Source: Megaustenia siamemsis (lineage: Eukaryota > Mollusca > Gastropoda > Stylommatophora > Ariophantidae). Taken from it: DNA of 64,000 nucleotides. The notes beneath the pieces were generated by a model. The model ran no database searches and was not told the origin of the DNA. It was given only the letters and a program-made list of their open reading frames with translations. Both the position numbers and the translations under genes were made by a program. The stretch lies in the NCBI GenBank assembly GCA_032433765.1, contig JAVIAB010000160.1:32019121-32083120 (forward strand). The letters are read 5' to 3'. Positions 31,195 to 41,700 of this stretch are shown in pieces (the stretch's first letter is position 1; every line of letters starts with the position of its first letter).

Positions 31195-34080
31195 ACGGTG
31201 TAAATATGGAGTGCGATCTACGAGGAGAGTGTGTCTGATAGAAATAGTAAAATAACAGATAGGTGGAAAAAGGTGAGGTAGCTCTGGGTATACAGCGAAA
31301 GAGAAAAATATGTATTGATAAGGATTATAAGTCGGTAAAGAGGATTGACTCCTGTAGATGGGTGCCTATATAGGCCTATATATATATATATATTGTGCAG
31401 ACCTTGAGTATCGCCTGTGGAAATAATCATGTCAGGATCTTGGAGGCCAGAGTAGGAGAGGGGGGTAATTGATTACCCCATGAGGTGAGGCGGGCGATCA
31501 GACGATTCTCTAAGGTGAATCGATTACGGCTGTCAGAATAACATGACACTAGGCCAGTGACTTGGTTATCCACCTTACTCGGATGGCCCTTAGAGTTGAA
31601 GTTGAACACTACTGGGGTTCTTGTATCTCAAGTGATCTCATACTGATGTTCACGGCAACCACTCAGAGGCGACCTCTACATTCGCCTATGTAGGCCATCT
31701 TGAACCGTCTACGTGTGATGGTGTAGTGTTTCGCTGCAAATGAATCCTTCTCTGATCTCAAAAGGGCCATTAGGGAAGAGAATTATCCATCCAGAGAACA
31801 TGGTTGCAAGTCTTACACTGATTGAGATCGCAACGGATAGTGTCCTGATGTTTACGGACAAAGGTAGGAAGGCGGAACCCGACAAGAATATCGCGAAGAT
31901 TACGATCACGCTTGAAGGCATCTAAGGGAGGGTCAGTGGAAAGTAGACTTGTAGTGGCGTCAGGGTGGTGAATGATTCTGATCACCGCATAGTGGTGCTG
32001 GGTGAGAGCAAGTACTGTCCTGTCAGAGATGGGTAGAGGAGGTAAGAGCAAGTACTGTCCTGTCGGATAGAGATGGGTAGAGGGGGTGAGAGCATGTACT
32101 GTCCTGTCAGATAGAGATGGGTAGAGGATGTGAGAGCAAGTACTGTCCTGTCAGATAGAGATGGGTAGAGGAGGTGAGAGCAAGTACTATAATGTCAGAT
32201 GGAGATGGGTAGAGGAGGTGAGAACAAGTACTATAATGTCAGATGGAGATGGGTAGAGGAGGTGAGAACAAGTACTATAATGTCAGATGGAGATGGGTAG
32301 AGGAGGTGAGAACAAGTACTATAATGTCAGATGGAGATGGGTAGAGGAGGTGAGAACAAGTACTATAATGTCAGATAGAGATGGGTAGAGGAGGTGAGAA
32401 CAAGTACTATAATGTCAGATGGAGACGGGTAGAGGAGGTGAGAACAAGTACTATCATGTCAGATAGAGATGGGTAGAGGAGGTGAGAACAAGTACTATAA
32501 TGTCAGATAGAGATGGGTAGAGGAGGTGAGAACAAGTACTATAATGTCAGATGGAGACGGGTAGAGGAGGTGAGAACAAGTACTATAATGTCAGATGGAG
32601 ACGGGTAGAGGAGGTGAGAACAAGTACTATAATCTCAGATGGAGACGGGTAGAGGAGGTGAGAACAAGTACTATAATGTCAGATAGAGATGGGTAGAGGA
32701 GGTGAGAACAAGTACTATAATGTCAGATGGAGATGGGTAGAGGAGGTGAGAACAAGTACTATAATGTCAGATAGAGATGGGTAGAGGAGGTGAGAACAAG
32801 TACTATAATGTCAGATAGAGATGGGTAGAGGAGGTGAGAACAAGTACTATAATGTCAGATAGAGATGGGTAGAGGAGGTGAGAACAAGTACTATAATGTC
32901 AGATAGAGATGGGTAGAGGAGGTGAGAACAAGTACTATAATGTCAGATAGAGATGGGTAGAGGAGGTGAGAACAAGTACTATAATGTCAGATAGAGATGG
33001 GTAGAGGAGGTGAGAACAAGTACTATAATGTCAGATAGAGACGGGTAGAGGAGGTGAGAACAAGTACTATAATGTCAGATAGAGACGGGTAGAGGAGGTG
33101 AGAACAAGTACTATAATGTCAGATGGAGACGGGTAGAGGAGGTGAGAACAAGTACTATAATGTCAGATAGAGATGGGTAGAGGAGGTGAGAACAAGTACT
33201 ATAATGTCAGATGGAGACGGGTAGAGGAGGTGAGAACAAGTACTATAATGTCAGATAGAGACGGGTAGAGGAGGTGAGATCGAGTACTATAATGTCATAT
33301 AGATATGGGTAGAGGAGGTGAGAACAAGTACCATAATGTCAGATAGAGATGGGTAGAGGAGGTGAGATCAAGTACTATAATGTCAGATAGAGATGGGTAG
33401 AGGAGGTGAGAACAAGTACTATAATGTCAGATAGAGATGGGTAGAGGAGGTGAGAACAAGTACTATAATGTCAGATAGAGATGGGTAGAGGAGGTGAGAA
33501 CAAGTACTATAATGTTAGATGGAGACGGGTAGAGGAGGTGAGAACAAGTACTATAATGTCAGATAGAGATGGGTAGAGGAGGTGAGAACAAGTACTATAA
33601 TGTCAGATAGAGACGGGTAGAGGAGGTGAGAACAAGTACTATAATGTCAGATGGAGACGGGTAGAGGAGGTGAGAACAAGTACTATAATGTCAGATAGAG
33701 ATGGGTAGAGGAGGTGAGAACAAGTACTATAATGTCAGATGGAGACGGGTAGAGGAGGTGAGAACAAGTACTATAATGTCAGATAGAGATGGGTAGAGGA
33801 GGTGAGATCGAGTATTATAATGTCATATAGATATGGGTAGAGGAGGTGAGATCAAGTACTATAATGTCAGATAGAGATGGGTAGAGGAGGTGAGAGCAGT
33901 CTGGCTTGAGGTGCAGAAAACTCGTTGCGGAGCAGGTAGAAAAGCCGATTGGTGATAGAGGCGTCGTCGAAAGAAGTCTAGCCTCAAGTGGGCCTTATGT
34001 AGGAAATCCTCTCGACAAAGGCAACAAGCTTGAGTAACTGGGAAGAGAGTTCTTGCAAAATGTCGGGTGGAAAGAGTCAT
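31195..34080 (-). mobile_element. Penelope-like element with GIY-YIG region, split by a minisatellite
   Basis: The - strand begins at 34080 with ARTLFPVTQACCLCREDFLH and FRRRLYHQSAFLPAPQRVFC, down to 33859. It then enters about 43 copies of a 44-bp unit. Coding resumes at 32051: TVLALTQHHYAVIRIIHHPD, DAFKRDRNLRDILVGFRLP and QCKTCNHVLW, typical of the region before the GIY-YIG endonuclease of Penelope-like elements. AYIGECRGRL near 31690 and FNFNSKGHPSKVDNQVTGLV (31606) follow from the endonuclease. The rest to 31195 is 3' UTR shared with 34300-34560. Stops break the endonuclease, and the reverse transcriptase core is not present. Confidence 0.75.
32000..33897. repeat. 44-bp minisatellite, about 43 copies
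   Basis: Unit: GAACAAGTACTATAATGTCA then GATAGAGATGGGTAGAGGAG then GTGA. Period 44 is confirmed by 660-base register repeats. Variants alternate at GATAGA/GATGGA and GATGGG/GACGGG. The first three or four units are older-looking (TACTGTCCTGTCAG), and they match the coding sequence of the Penelope-like element that the array interrupts. 44 is not a multiple of three. There are no spacers, so it is not CRISPR-like. Confidence 0.97.
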
Positions 34081-34082
34081 GG

Positions 34083-34740
34083 CCTGGTGTAATGTTCTTC
34101 TGACAGCCGTAGCCGATTCACTTTAAAGAATCGCCTGATCGCCCGCATGGGTTGCCTCACCTCACGGGGGATCAACATATCACTTTCTCACGGGCAATCA
34201 ACTATCCCTCTCTCCCCTATCCTTTTTAATGCCCCTCTTCCTTCCGTTCAACACTCTACCTTTCATTCTTCCCTTCTCCTGATTTGGTCGCTTATACCCT
34301 GACGTGATTTCCCCCAGGCGATACTCAATGTCTACACTTTATATATTTGTTGACACCCATCTACAGGAGTCATAATCCATCTTTACCAGCTTATATTTAT
34401 AATCTTTATCAATACGTATTGTGCTATATTCTTCTCTTTCGCTGTATATTCCAGAACAATTTTATTTATTCCCCTCCCCCCCCCCCCCCACCACTTCCAC
34501 CTATCTGCTATTTGACTATTTCTTTCAGGCACACTATTATCCCATCCTTCCTCGTAGATCGTACCCCGTGTTTACATCTATGTAGGCAGAAACGTCATTA
34601 TTTTATTGTGTTCCTTTTTACTAAAGCTGTCACTATATCTTGTAGGAGTGTACGTTACACCCCACTACTAGCTCTTTTCTACCAGCTTTACTGCAGCATT
34701 ATTTGCCTCTTCCTTATTCCCCAAATATATTCCAGGACGA
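34083..34740 (+). mobile_element. Second Penelope-like 3' end, facing the first
   Basis: The + strand reads SDSRSRFTLKNRLIAR, the same segment as SDSRNRFTLENRLIAR on the - strand near 31520. It continues into 3' UTR (CATCTACAGGAGTCA, TCTTTCGCTGTATA) shared with 31195-31440. It starts within three bases of the end of the - strand copy, so two 3' halves point away from each other. Confidence 0.7.
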
Positions 34741-35194
34741 TGAGACAGTGGCAAACCAAGAAAGATTCAAGACATCAAACAGGCCTTGAACATTACAAAA
34801 GAGGTAGTGAAAAATGTGGCTACTTAGATTATTACTGGCGGGCTGTGGTTGCAAGAGGGAGTGTAAGAAGGTGGAGATAACCATGGTGTGTTAAGAGAAA
34901 GTGAGACGCACGAAATAGTGTACGAGTAAGGGTCTCGCATGAAGATTGGAGTGAGCGAGTCGAGGAGAGTGGCTAGGTGTTCAGAGTGACAGATGAGTAG
35001 AGTGAGTCGCAGGTAGTTCTCGGGAATGTCAAGGGGAATAGGGAGACATGAAGAGTAAATCGAGTTAAGAAAGGGGAGTGATTTCATTTGGCTGGTGGAA
35101 ATGACGTTAGGAGATTTCCATTGGTTGAGATATTTAAGATTATTTTTTTTGGTTGACGGAAGGCAACAGAAAACCACCGTCGTAACTTCTTTGT
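34741..35194 (-). other. Possible further Penelope-like coding remnant
   Basis: The - strand frame 35234-34824 includes KYLNQWKSPNVISTSQMKSL and CHSEHLATLLDSLTP. It adjoins the Penelope-like copies, but I do not recognise a conserved domain. It could be an upstream part of such an element. Confidence 0.25.
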
Positions 35195-35320
35195 ACAAAC
35201 AGCTTAAAAGAATGGCTTGGCAGAAGGTCAACAACAGAAATGATAAATAACTGTCGAGATAGAAAATTGTGGAGAGACATGATCACCTACGCCAGTAGGC
35301 CTGGTACTTGATGATGATGA
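35195..35320 (+). mobile_element. LINE-B 3' end fragment
   Basis: GAATGGCTTGGCAGAAGGTC, then GATCACCTACGCCAGTAGGC and a TGATGATGATGA tail. It is collinear with 29237-29032 in reverse. Confidence 0.7.
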
Positions 35321-36257
35321 GATATTTAAAGGGCTGTGCAGATAGAAAACAGTAAGAGATCACATCTAAGCTAAGGAGGTAGGAAGCCAGTCAACGTCAT
35401 TAGGGCATGAATCCATTTTAGTAGTAAAAGGGCAAACGCTTTATTTAGTTAGAAATGAGTAGGATGAAATTTTCAGAGATTCATAGAGCAAGACAGGGCA
35501 GGCAAATGTTATCTAAGTTTTTTTTAGAATTGTAAAACACTTTAGTAGTAAAAGGGCGAATGCCCAAATTAGTTAGCCGTGTGTAGAACAACCAGAATGT
35601 GGACATTTCGCTTAAGGAGAAGTGAATGTAGTTTAACAGAACGAGTGAGACTAGATCCTTAGTTTAGGAACCATTGATGTTCTGTAACCATACTGTGGAG
35701 TGACATTGAGCAGACTAGTGAGAAAGTGTCTGTAATGATATGTTCCATGAGATGGATTTATGACGTGTACATTACGTTGGTTGTTAAGTTCTGTACACAG
35801 TTGAGGGAATTTGGACAGAGACAATTGATTCAATGTGAGAGAGAGAGAGAGCCCTGAGATTAATTACGAATAGTTAGGTGGTAACTGGAACCTCCTTAGC
35901 ATACTTTGATATCCGAGCGGTGATCCACGCCGCCGGGATGTTGTATTGAGAACCTATGTTCAATGAACTGTGTAAATAAAGTATTGCTATTCTTATTTAC
36001 AAGAGAGCGTGTGAAGCCAATTTTATGTAGACGGGTATGTGATGTATTCTAACCCAACAGACGAACCAGAACACAACGCGAAGTATCAAGATTGACAGTT
36101 TACACCTAACGATTGAGCACATGTAAGAAAGGAGTTGAGTGGTCACATGGTGAGTGCAACATTCAGCAAAGGGCATGCGATCTGATAATAAATAAATATA
36201 AATGACATGTATTTGAGTGAAGAAACCAACAGGCAGACAACCAAGTAAACATTAAAT
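35321..36257. other. No gene seen
   Basis: Contains two spaced copies of TTAGTAGTAAAAGGGC (near 35418 and 35542) and a short GA run near 35840. No coding signal. Confidence 0.4.
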
Positions 36258-36500
36258 GAATCATCTATGGGGACTGGTTGGTCTCGAGGCAAGACGCCGG
36301 CCTGGAGACAGAGAGATTGTGGGTTAAAATCCCGGCTACATCGGTTGGGATTTTTATTTATGATTTCTCTCTGCGGCAACCACCCCTGGTCTCATCAGCG
36401 AGGCTCAGCTTCAACGTCAATTACTCATCAATGGAAAAACATGAGTACCTCCGAAGTCTGAATTATCTGCCTGTGCGGTGAGGGACAGCTATGCACACGG
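36258..36500 (+). repeat. SINE2 (tRNA-derived), longer copy
   Basis: GGGGACTGGTTGGTCTCGAG, GGGTTAAAATCCCGGCT (B-box region), GATTTCTCTCTGCGGCAA and a body to about 36500. The tRNA-like head resembles Leu/Ser tRNA spacing but is not a functional tRNA. Confidence 0.65.
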
Positions 36501-36864
36501 CTGCCAGGGAAAAATGGATTAACACGCAAAATTCAGTTCCTAGTCTCTAGGGACTTCGTCAGAGGTAAAAGCTGGCGAACGAAAAAAAAAAGAAAAGAAT
36601 CCTTTAAACAATTGCTCATCACTTGTAGATTCATGTAGTATCTGAGGCAGGCACATTTTGGAAGTAAACAAACCAATATATATGCCTGTTTCATAGTCTA
36701 CACCAGAGCTTTTGATAGAATACATCATAAACAAGTCTCAACAAGACTGCCAAAAATATATACATCTAGATAACACAGACAAACGACTAATATGTAATTT
36801 ATACTAGTGGCAAACAGCAATAATAAAATATCGCAAAGAGAACTCTACACCAAACTTCCAGTCA

Positions 36865-37258
36865 ATATGGCGGATAGGCGACAGAAACCATTGAGGCTCT
36901 GTTTGAAAAGTGTTCTTTGTTGCAGTTTCCTCATATTCCAAGTCCAGCTTGCTGTCAGAGCGACTGAGTTCAGTGCTCTGTGCATGTCGTGAGCTGTAAT
37001 TTTCATTCAGATGGTGTTTCTATATTCAAATTGCTTACGATGAATGAAAATATCGTATGACGAAGAACCGTTCACTTTCAGTGCCGCTTGGCCTTATGTT
37101 GTTTGGCGTGTGCTGTAGCTGCTATGATGGTGACTGGAGCTGTCTTTCTTTATTTGGATATTCGATGAGATGTTAAATCGGATGATTCCACTGGCACGGA
37201 CGGTTGAGCAATTATGGATTTTTATTCGTTTGCAGTGATACCAGGGCCTTTGAATAAC
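36865..37258 (+). repeat. Unclassified repeat R1, long copy
   Basis: The reverse-complement counterpart of 13194-13600. It begins with ATATGGCGGATAGGCGACAG, a YY1-like ATGGCGG in a start-codon-like context. It ends with GATACCAGGGCCTTTGAATAA. Confidence 0.75.
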
Positions 37259-37589
37259 TCTAACTATGGATATATTTAACGAATAGATTTTAAAACATTT
37301 GAAAAATACAAACTGTGCTGTAGAGGGTTCTGTGATGTATGTTGGGTTACATACCAAATTGACCAGTAATTTAAATGAAATAATAGAGCCTACGAACAAT
37401 GGAGAGAGGATGTTAGGTCACCAGCAGAATCACGAGGATTCACTTTTATTTATAAGGCGATGTTATGTATGTGAGGTAGTCACGAGCAATCACCAGTTTC
37501 TTATCTCAGATTTAATTATATCTGTAGAACTTACATTGTCTTTTGTTGTGATTTATCTTGACTGTTTCTGGCTTGTCTCACGTACCATA

Positions 37590-37700
37590 TAAATGACATG
37601 AAATGGGTGTACGTTGTGTTAAGTCTTGGTTTCCAGTGAGATATGATATTTTGTTCTCCTTTCAAACAAGCACATCTAACCTCAGAATGGCATATTTTCT
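37590..37700 (-). repeat. Repeat R2, partial copy
   Basis: The reverse strand contains CATTCTGAGGTTAGATGTGC, like CATTCTGAAGTTGGATGTGT at 53357 onward. Short and diverged. Confidence 0.35.
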
Positions 37701-38614
37701 TTACTGAGTTTGCCTTCTTTTTGTGATAACTGTTCATATGGCCAGGCTAGTTAGCTTGTTTCTATAACCACGATGAGGATCCCATGCCATGATGAAGAGT
37801 TTGGGCACTTGGACCAGGATTCTCCTTGGATCTTCTCAAGATTATCGAGGGGGACATAGGAGCATCTATAAATTCATTCAGTGTGCAGTGATGATGATCC
37901 TAACAACAACAATTACACATAAAACAAAATCAATAAAGTGACTTCAACTCATTTTATTGTTCTCTTTAAATGTATGGAAAATTATTAACATAAAAATATG
38001 GTATGAAATATGTTTTGTAAATGATAATATTATCAAAAGGAATATCAAAATATAATTTTATATTGAAATGTATGATATAAATGATGTGATGATGGCAAAA
38101 TAGACAGGTATTAATTTTTTAAAAGTTAAAAGACAAAATGCAGTGTGAAGTATAAAAGTTAGGCTTCAGCTTTTTAATTAATGTTTACCTCTTTCATAAT
38201 GAATTATATCACAAAATGTACTTTAAAAAATAAAGGGGGGGGGGAAGGTGATGTACGTTTTTAAGTGTACAAGGATTTATGAACTGTGTATTCCAAATTT
38301 TAAAAATGTTAATGATCATGCTCTTCGTGGTATTATACTGTCAAAATATATCACAAACTACCATTAAATATTGTGATATAAAATGGCATTTAAAAAAATA
38401 CTTAATAATTCTTTAACAATTCAGTTAATTTTACTATTAAATAACATCCTAATTTAATTTAGCTGTAACCATTTTTAAAAAAAATTTCTTACAAGTTTTC
38501 ATTAAGTATAAGAGAAAATGCAATTTTTCTTTGTTTCTGCAGTCATTGGTGCTTACTTTTATCAAATGAGTATATGAAATAAAAAATAATTTTAAAGGCA
38601 ACAAACAATCGACT
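37701..38614. other. CFAP57 3' flank, probably includes its 3' UTR
   Basis: A+T-rich and non-coding. On the - strand an ATTAAA-type signal lies at 38458-38453, about 160 bases after the CFAP57 stop. Confidence 0.35.
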
Positions 38615-38710
38615 CTATGCTGTCAGAGATGGAAGCTGGCCAGTAGGATGTCTCACACCTTGAGCAAGTTCAAGGTCATAAATTTCATCCCTTAGTCTCC
38701 TTAGTTCCAA
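38615..38710 (-). CDS. CFAP57: CFAP57 terminal exon
   Basis: 31 residues from [20 protein letters not shown] to PSLTA, then TAG (38617-38615). The acceptor is CTTTTTCAG at 38711. Human CFAP57 has a matching LRDQ..PSL ending. Confidence 0.8.
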   Translation of the reverse strand: MELRRLRDEIYDLELAQGVRHPTGQLPSLTA

Positions 38711-41700
38711 CTGAAAAAGCAACAAACATTTTAGGCCCATTCAAGCATAAGTGGAAAAACTCATGAGTCTAATTACTGTATACAAGGGCCAACTTTGCAA
38801 GGAAAGAGTTGGAGGAATGCATCATGAGTGATCTGTAATGAAATGGTATCATTACCCTAAGATGAGAGAGTAAGAGGAAAGTATTATAGATTTATGTTGA
38901 CTATAAAAAGGTAAAGAGAAAAAGAGCATCCTTATGTCAAATGTCATAAAGGTGTTAAGTATTTAACTTCACACCACTATCTATCTATCTATTGTCTTTT
39001 CTTCTAATCAAAGACGGCACATAGGGCAGAAATTCTAGACTCTTGTATTCAATGATCTTTCAACCGTCAGATCTTGCACAGGATCTACATTGTGTCTCAC
39101 CACATGGCTCTGTTCCATGCAAGTTGCTCAATCTCGGCGATGGAGATGATGTCTGCTGCTGTTGCCTCTTGCTTAAATGTTCTAATTAGTATTTCTCTAG
39201 GTCAGTCTGTTTTTTTTTTACCCAGTGATTCCCATTTGAGGGGCTGCATTGAGATTCTTTTGTTGTCTCTTCATATCATATGGCCAACATATGAACACAT
39301 TCTCCTTTTTATCATAGTTGATATTTTGTTGTGCTTTTGCATTTCTTTTTTACACAGCACTAAGGCACAAATGAAGCCAGAGTGAGGATGAAGGGTTACC
39401 AAATGCCAGGATTATGATGGGGATGTCCTGCTTTATTGGTGGGTGTTCTGAGTTCAGCACAGGAATTGTACATTTTACCTTCTTATAAAATGTATTGAAA
39501 ATATGCACCACATTATCTTGTCCTGTTTTTTTTTTTTTGGTAAAAAATCCTTTTTCATCTAAAATATCCTGCTTTTTTCACTCCAAAAAAACCTTTTCTA
39601 CTGTTTTATCATCTGGTAGCCCCAGCTAACAGGGACAGAGCATTGCTGTTACAGCTTTAACATTTTTTAGTTTCTCCAACACAGCGAACCGGGTACTAAT
39701 TTCTGTATTTGTAACTGGAAAGTTTGGCAAGTGAAACCAAAGATATCAGATTGTGAAATCACCATCCTAACAACTATGCTACTCCTCCTATCCCAATTAC
39801 TTGCTGTTGTTCCTATTGCATGCTGTCATTCCTATTATTTTCTGTCATTTCCATTATTTGCTGTTAGAGATGACATTACTTTGGACAGGAAAATACATTA
39901 TTTTAGTTAATATACAGACTATACTTCAAGCATGCAGAATAAAAACTAACTTCCTCTCCAGTTTTTTTTTTATATTGAGTGTTTACTTTCAAGATATAAC
40001 AGTAACATTACATAAAACTAGTTTTATAAACATAGGAAACAAAAGAATCACAATAACTGTCATGCACTGGTCTATGGAGGATAAGTGAAAGAGAGACAGA
40101 CTAATGACAACCTGAAAAAGGACAGTGAAGATACAGATGAAGAGTGTAACCAGACATGGGGCACCTTGGAAAGGATAGTTCATTGACAACATAAAATAGA
40201 GGAACTTAGATGTTATTCCCATACCAGATGTTTCAGGCCACTTACTTCTTTGTTGGTTTGTAACAAATGAAAGAAGAAGAAAGAAAAATATATGATAAGA
40301 CATATGAGTTCATGCTTCATAATAGCTGAAGATCAACCCAGTATAACACAAAAACAAAACTAAGAGTATACATGAAATAAGTGTATACTTCCAAAGTTTT
40401 CATATAGATTTGAATGCTAAGAACAACAAAAATATAACTATCAATCCCTTCATCATTTAATAAAATATTGACTGCTTTCTATAAAGCTTTCATATAGATT
40501 TGAATGCTAAGAACAACAAAAATATAACTATCAATCCCTTCATCATTTAATACAATATATCTAAGGAATTATCAGAATATTTAATTATTATCCTATGCCA
40601 TACCGGTTGGCATTGGTGATCATGTTCTGCCACAATTTTCTGTCCAACAATCTATCTATCTATCTATTGACCTTTCGAGCCGTAACCGGCCCATAGGGCG
40701 TAGACCAAGATACACCTTCTCCTATATGAATTTTTGTTCTAGCAGTTTTCTTTTAAAGATATTTTATCAAATCTCGCCATCTGTCTCTGTTCTGTGCAAG
40801 CAGTTCTATCTCATTGAGGGAGCCGATTCCTGCTGCTCTTGCCTCTCTCATCAATGTTCTTCTCAGTGTCTCCTGGGTCTTCCTCTTTTTCTTTTACCTG
40901 TTGTTTCCCTGTCCAACAATACATCATATCAATTCTGTTGTTGATGGCTGTTTTCCATGCCACAATACCAATTTATCTAGCTATCAGAATATTTTAGCTA
41001 AACAAAAGAGTCAACAAAGAACCACTTAGAAAATGCACAAGAAGGAAATTCTCAGTGACAACATAGAGACTGGAGATGGATTAATCATGTGCTAAGAAGA
41101 TACACAAAACAAGAACTGCCATAAAGTGGATGGAGGAAGACAAAAGATACAAAGACAAAAGACTGCTCAATGGAGAACATTAAAAACAAATACAAAGAGT
41201 GTGGATTAGACTTAGAGCATCTTGCAAGGGATAACAATGGATCATATAAAATAGAGAAACTTTACTGTTGCTTTACAATCTGCCATATGGCAAGTAGGCC
41301 ATTGACTGCTTTCTATAAGGTCAATGAAAAGAAAATTGCTTCATAATGTAGGCCTTCATCTTATTTACAGCTGTTCTTTTCATAAGTAAATACAAGGCAT
41401 GTTCAAACGAAACAAGCTGCAAATGGACATACATAGGAGGCATAATGATAATCTATAAGAGACATGGCATGCTTTCACGTAGTGTGATAGTGTTGCAAGA
41501 CAATGCTCATCTATCTATCACATTGTGCAAGAAGTGTTAGCAAAGAAAAATGGTGGGAGGTTCTGCAATACCCAGTCTACAGCTTGATCTGTCACTATGT
41601 AACTTTCAAACGTTCTGATCCTTAAAAAATCTTTAATGGTACAATGATTCTACTATGATGCAGACGTCATAGCCTCAGTAATAAAATGATTCAATGAGCA

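Noticed and set aside
32000..33897. CRISPR-like array
   Set aside because: Units are contiguous 44-bp repeats with no variable spacers, in animal DNA.
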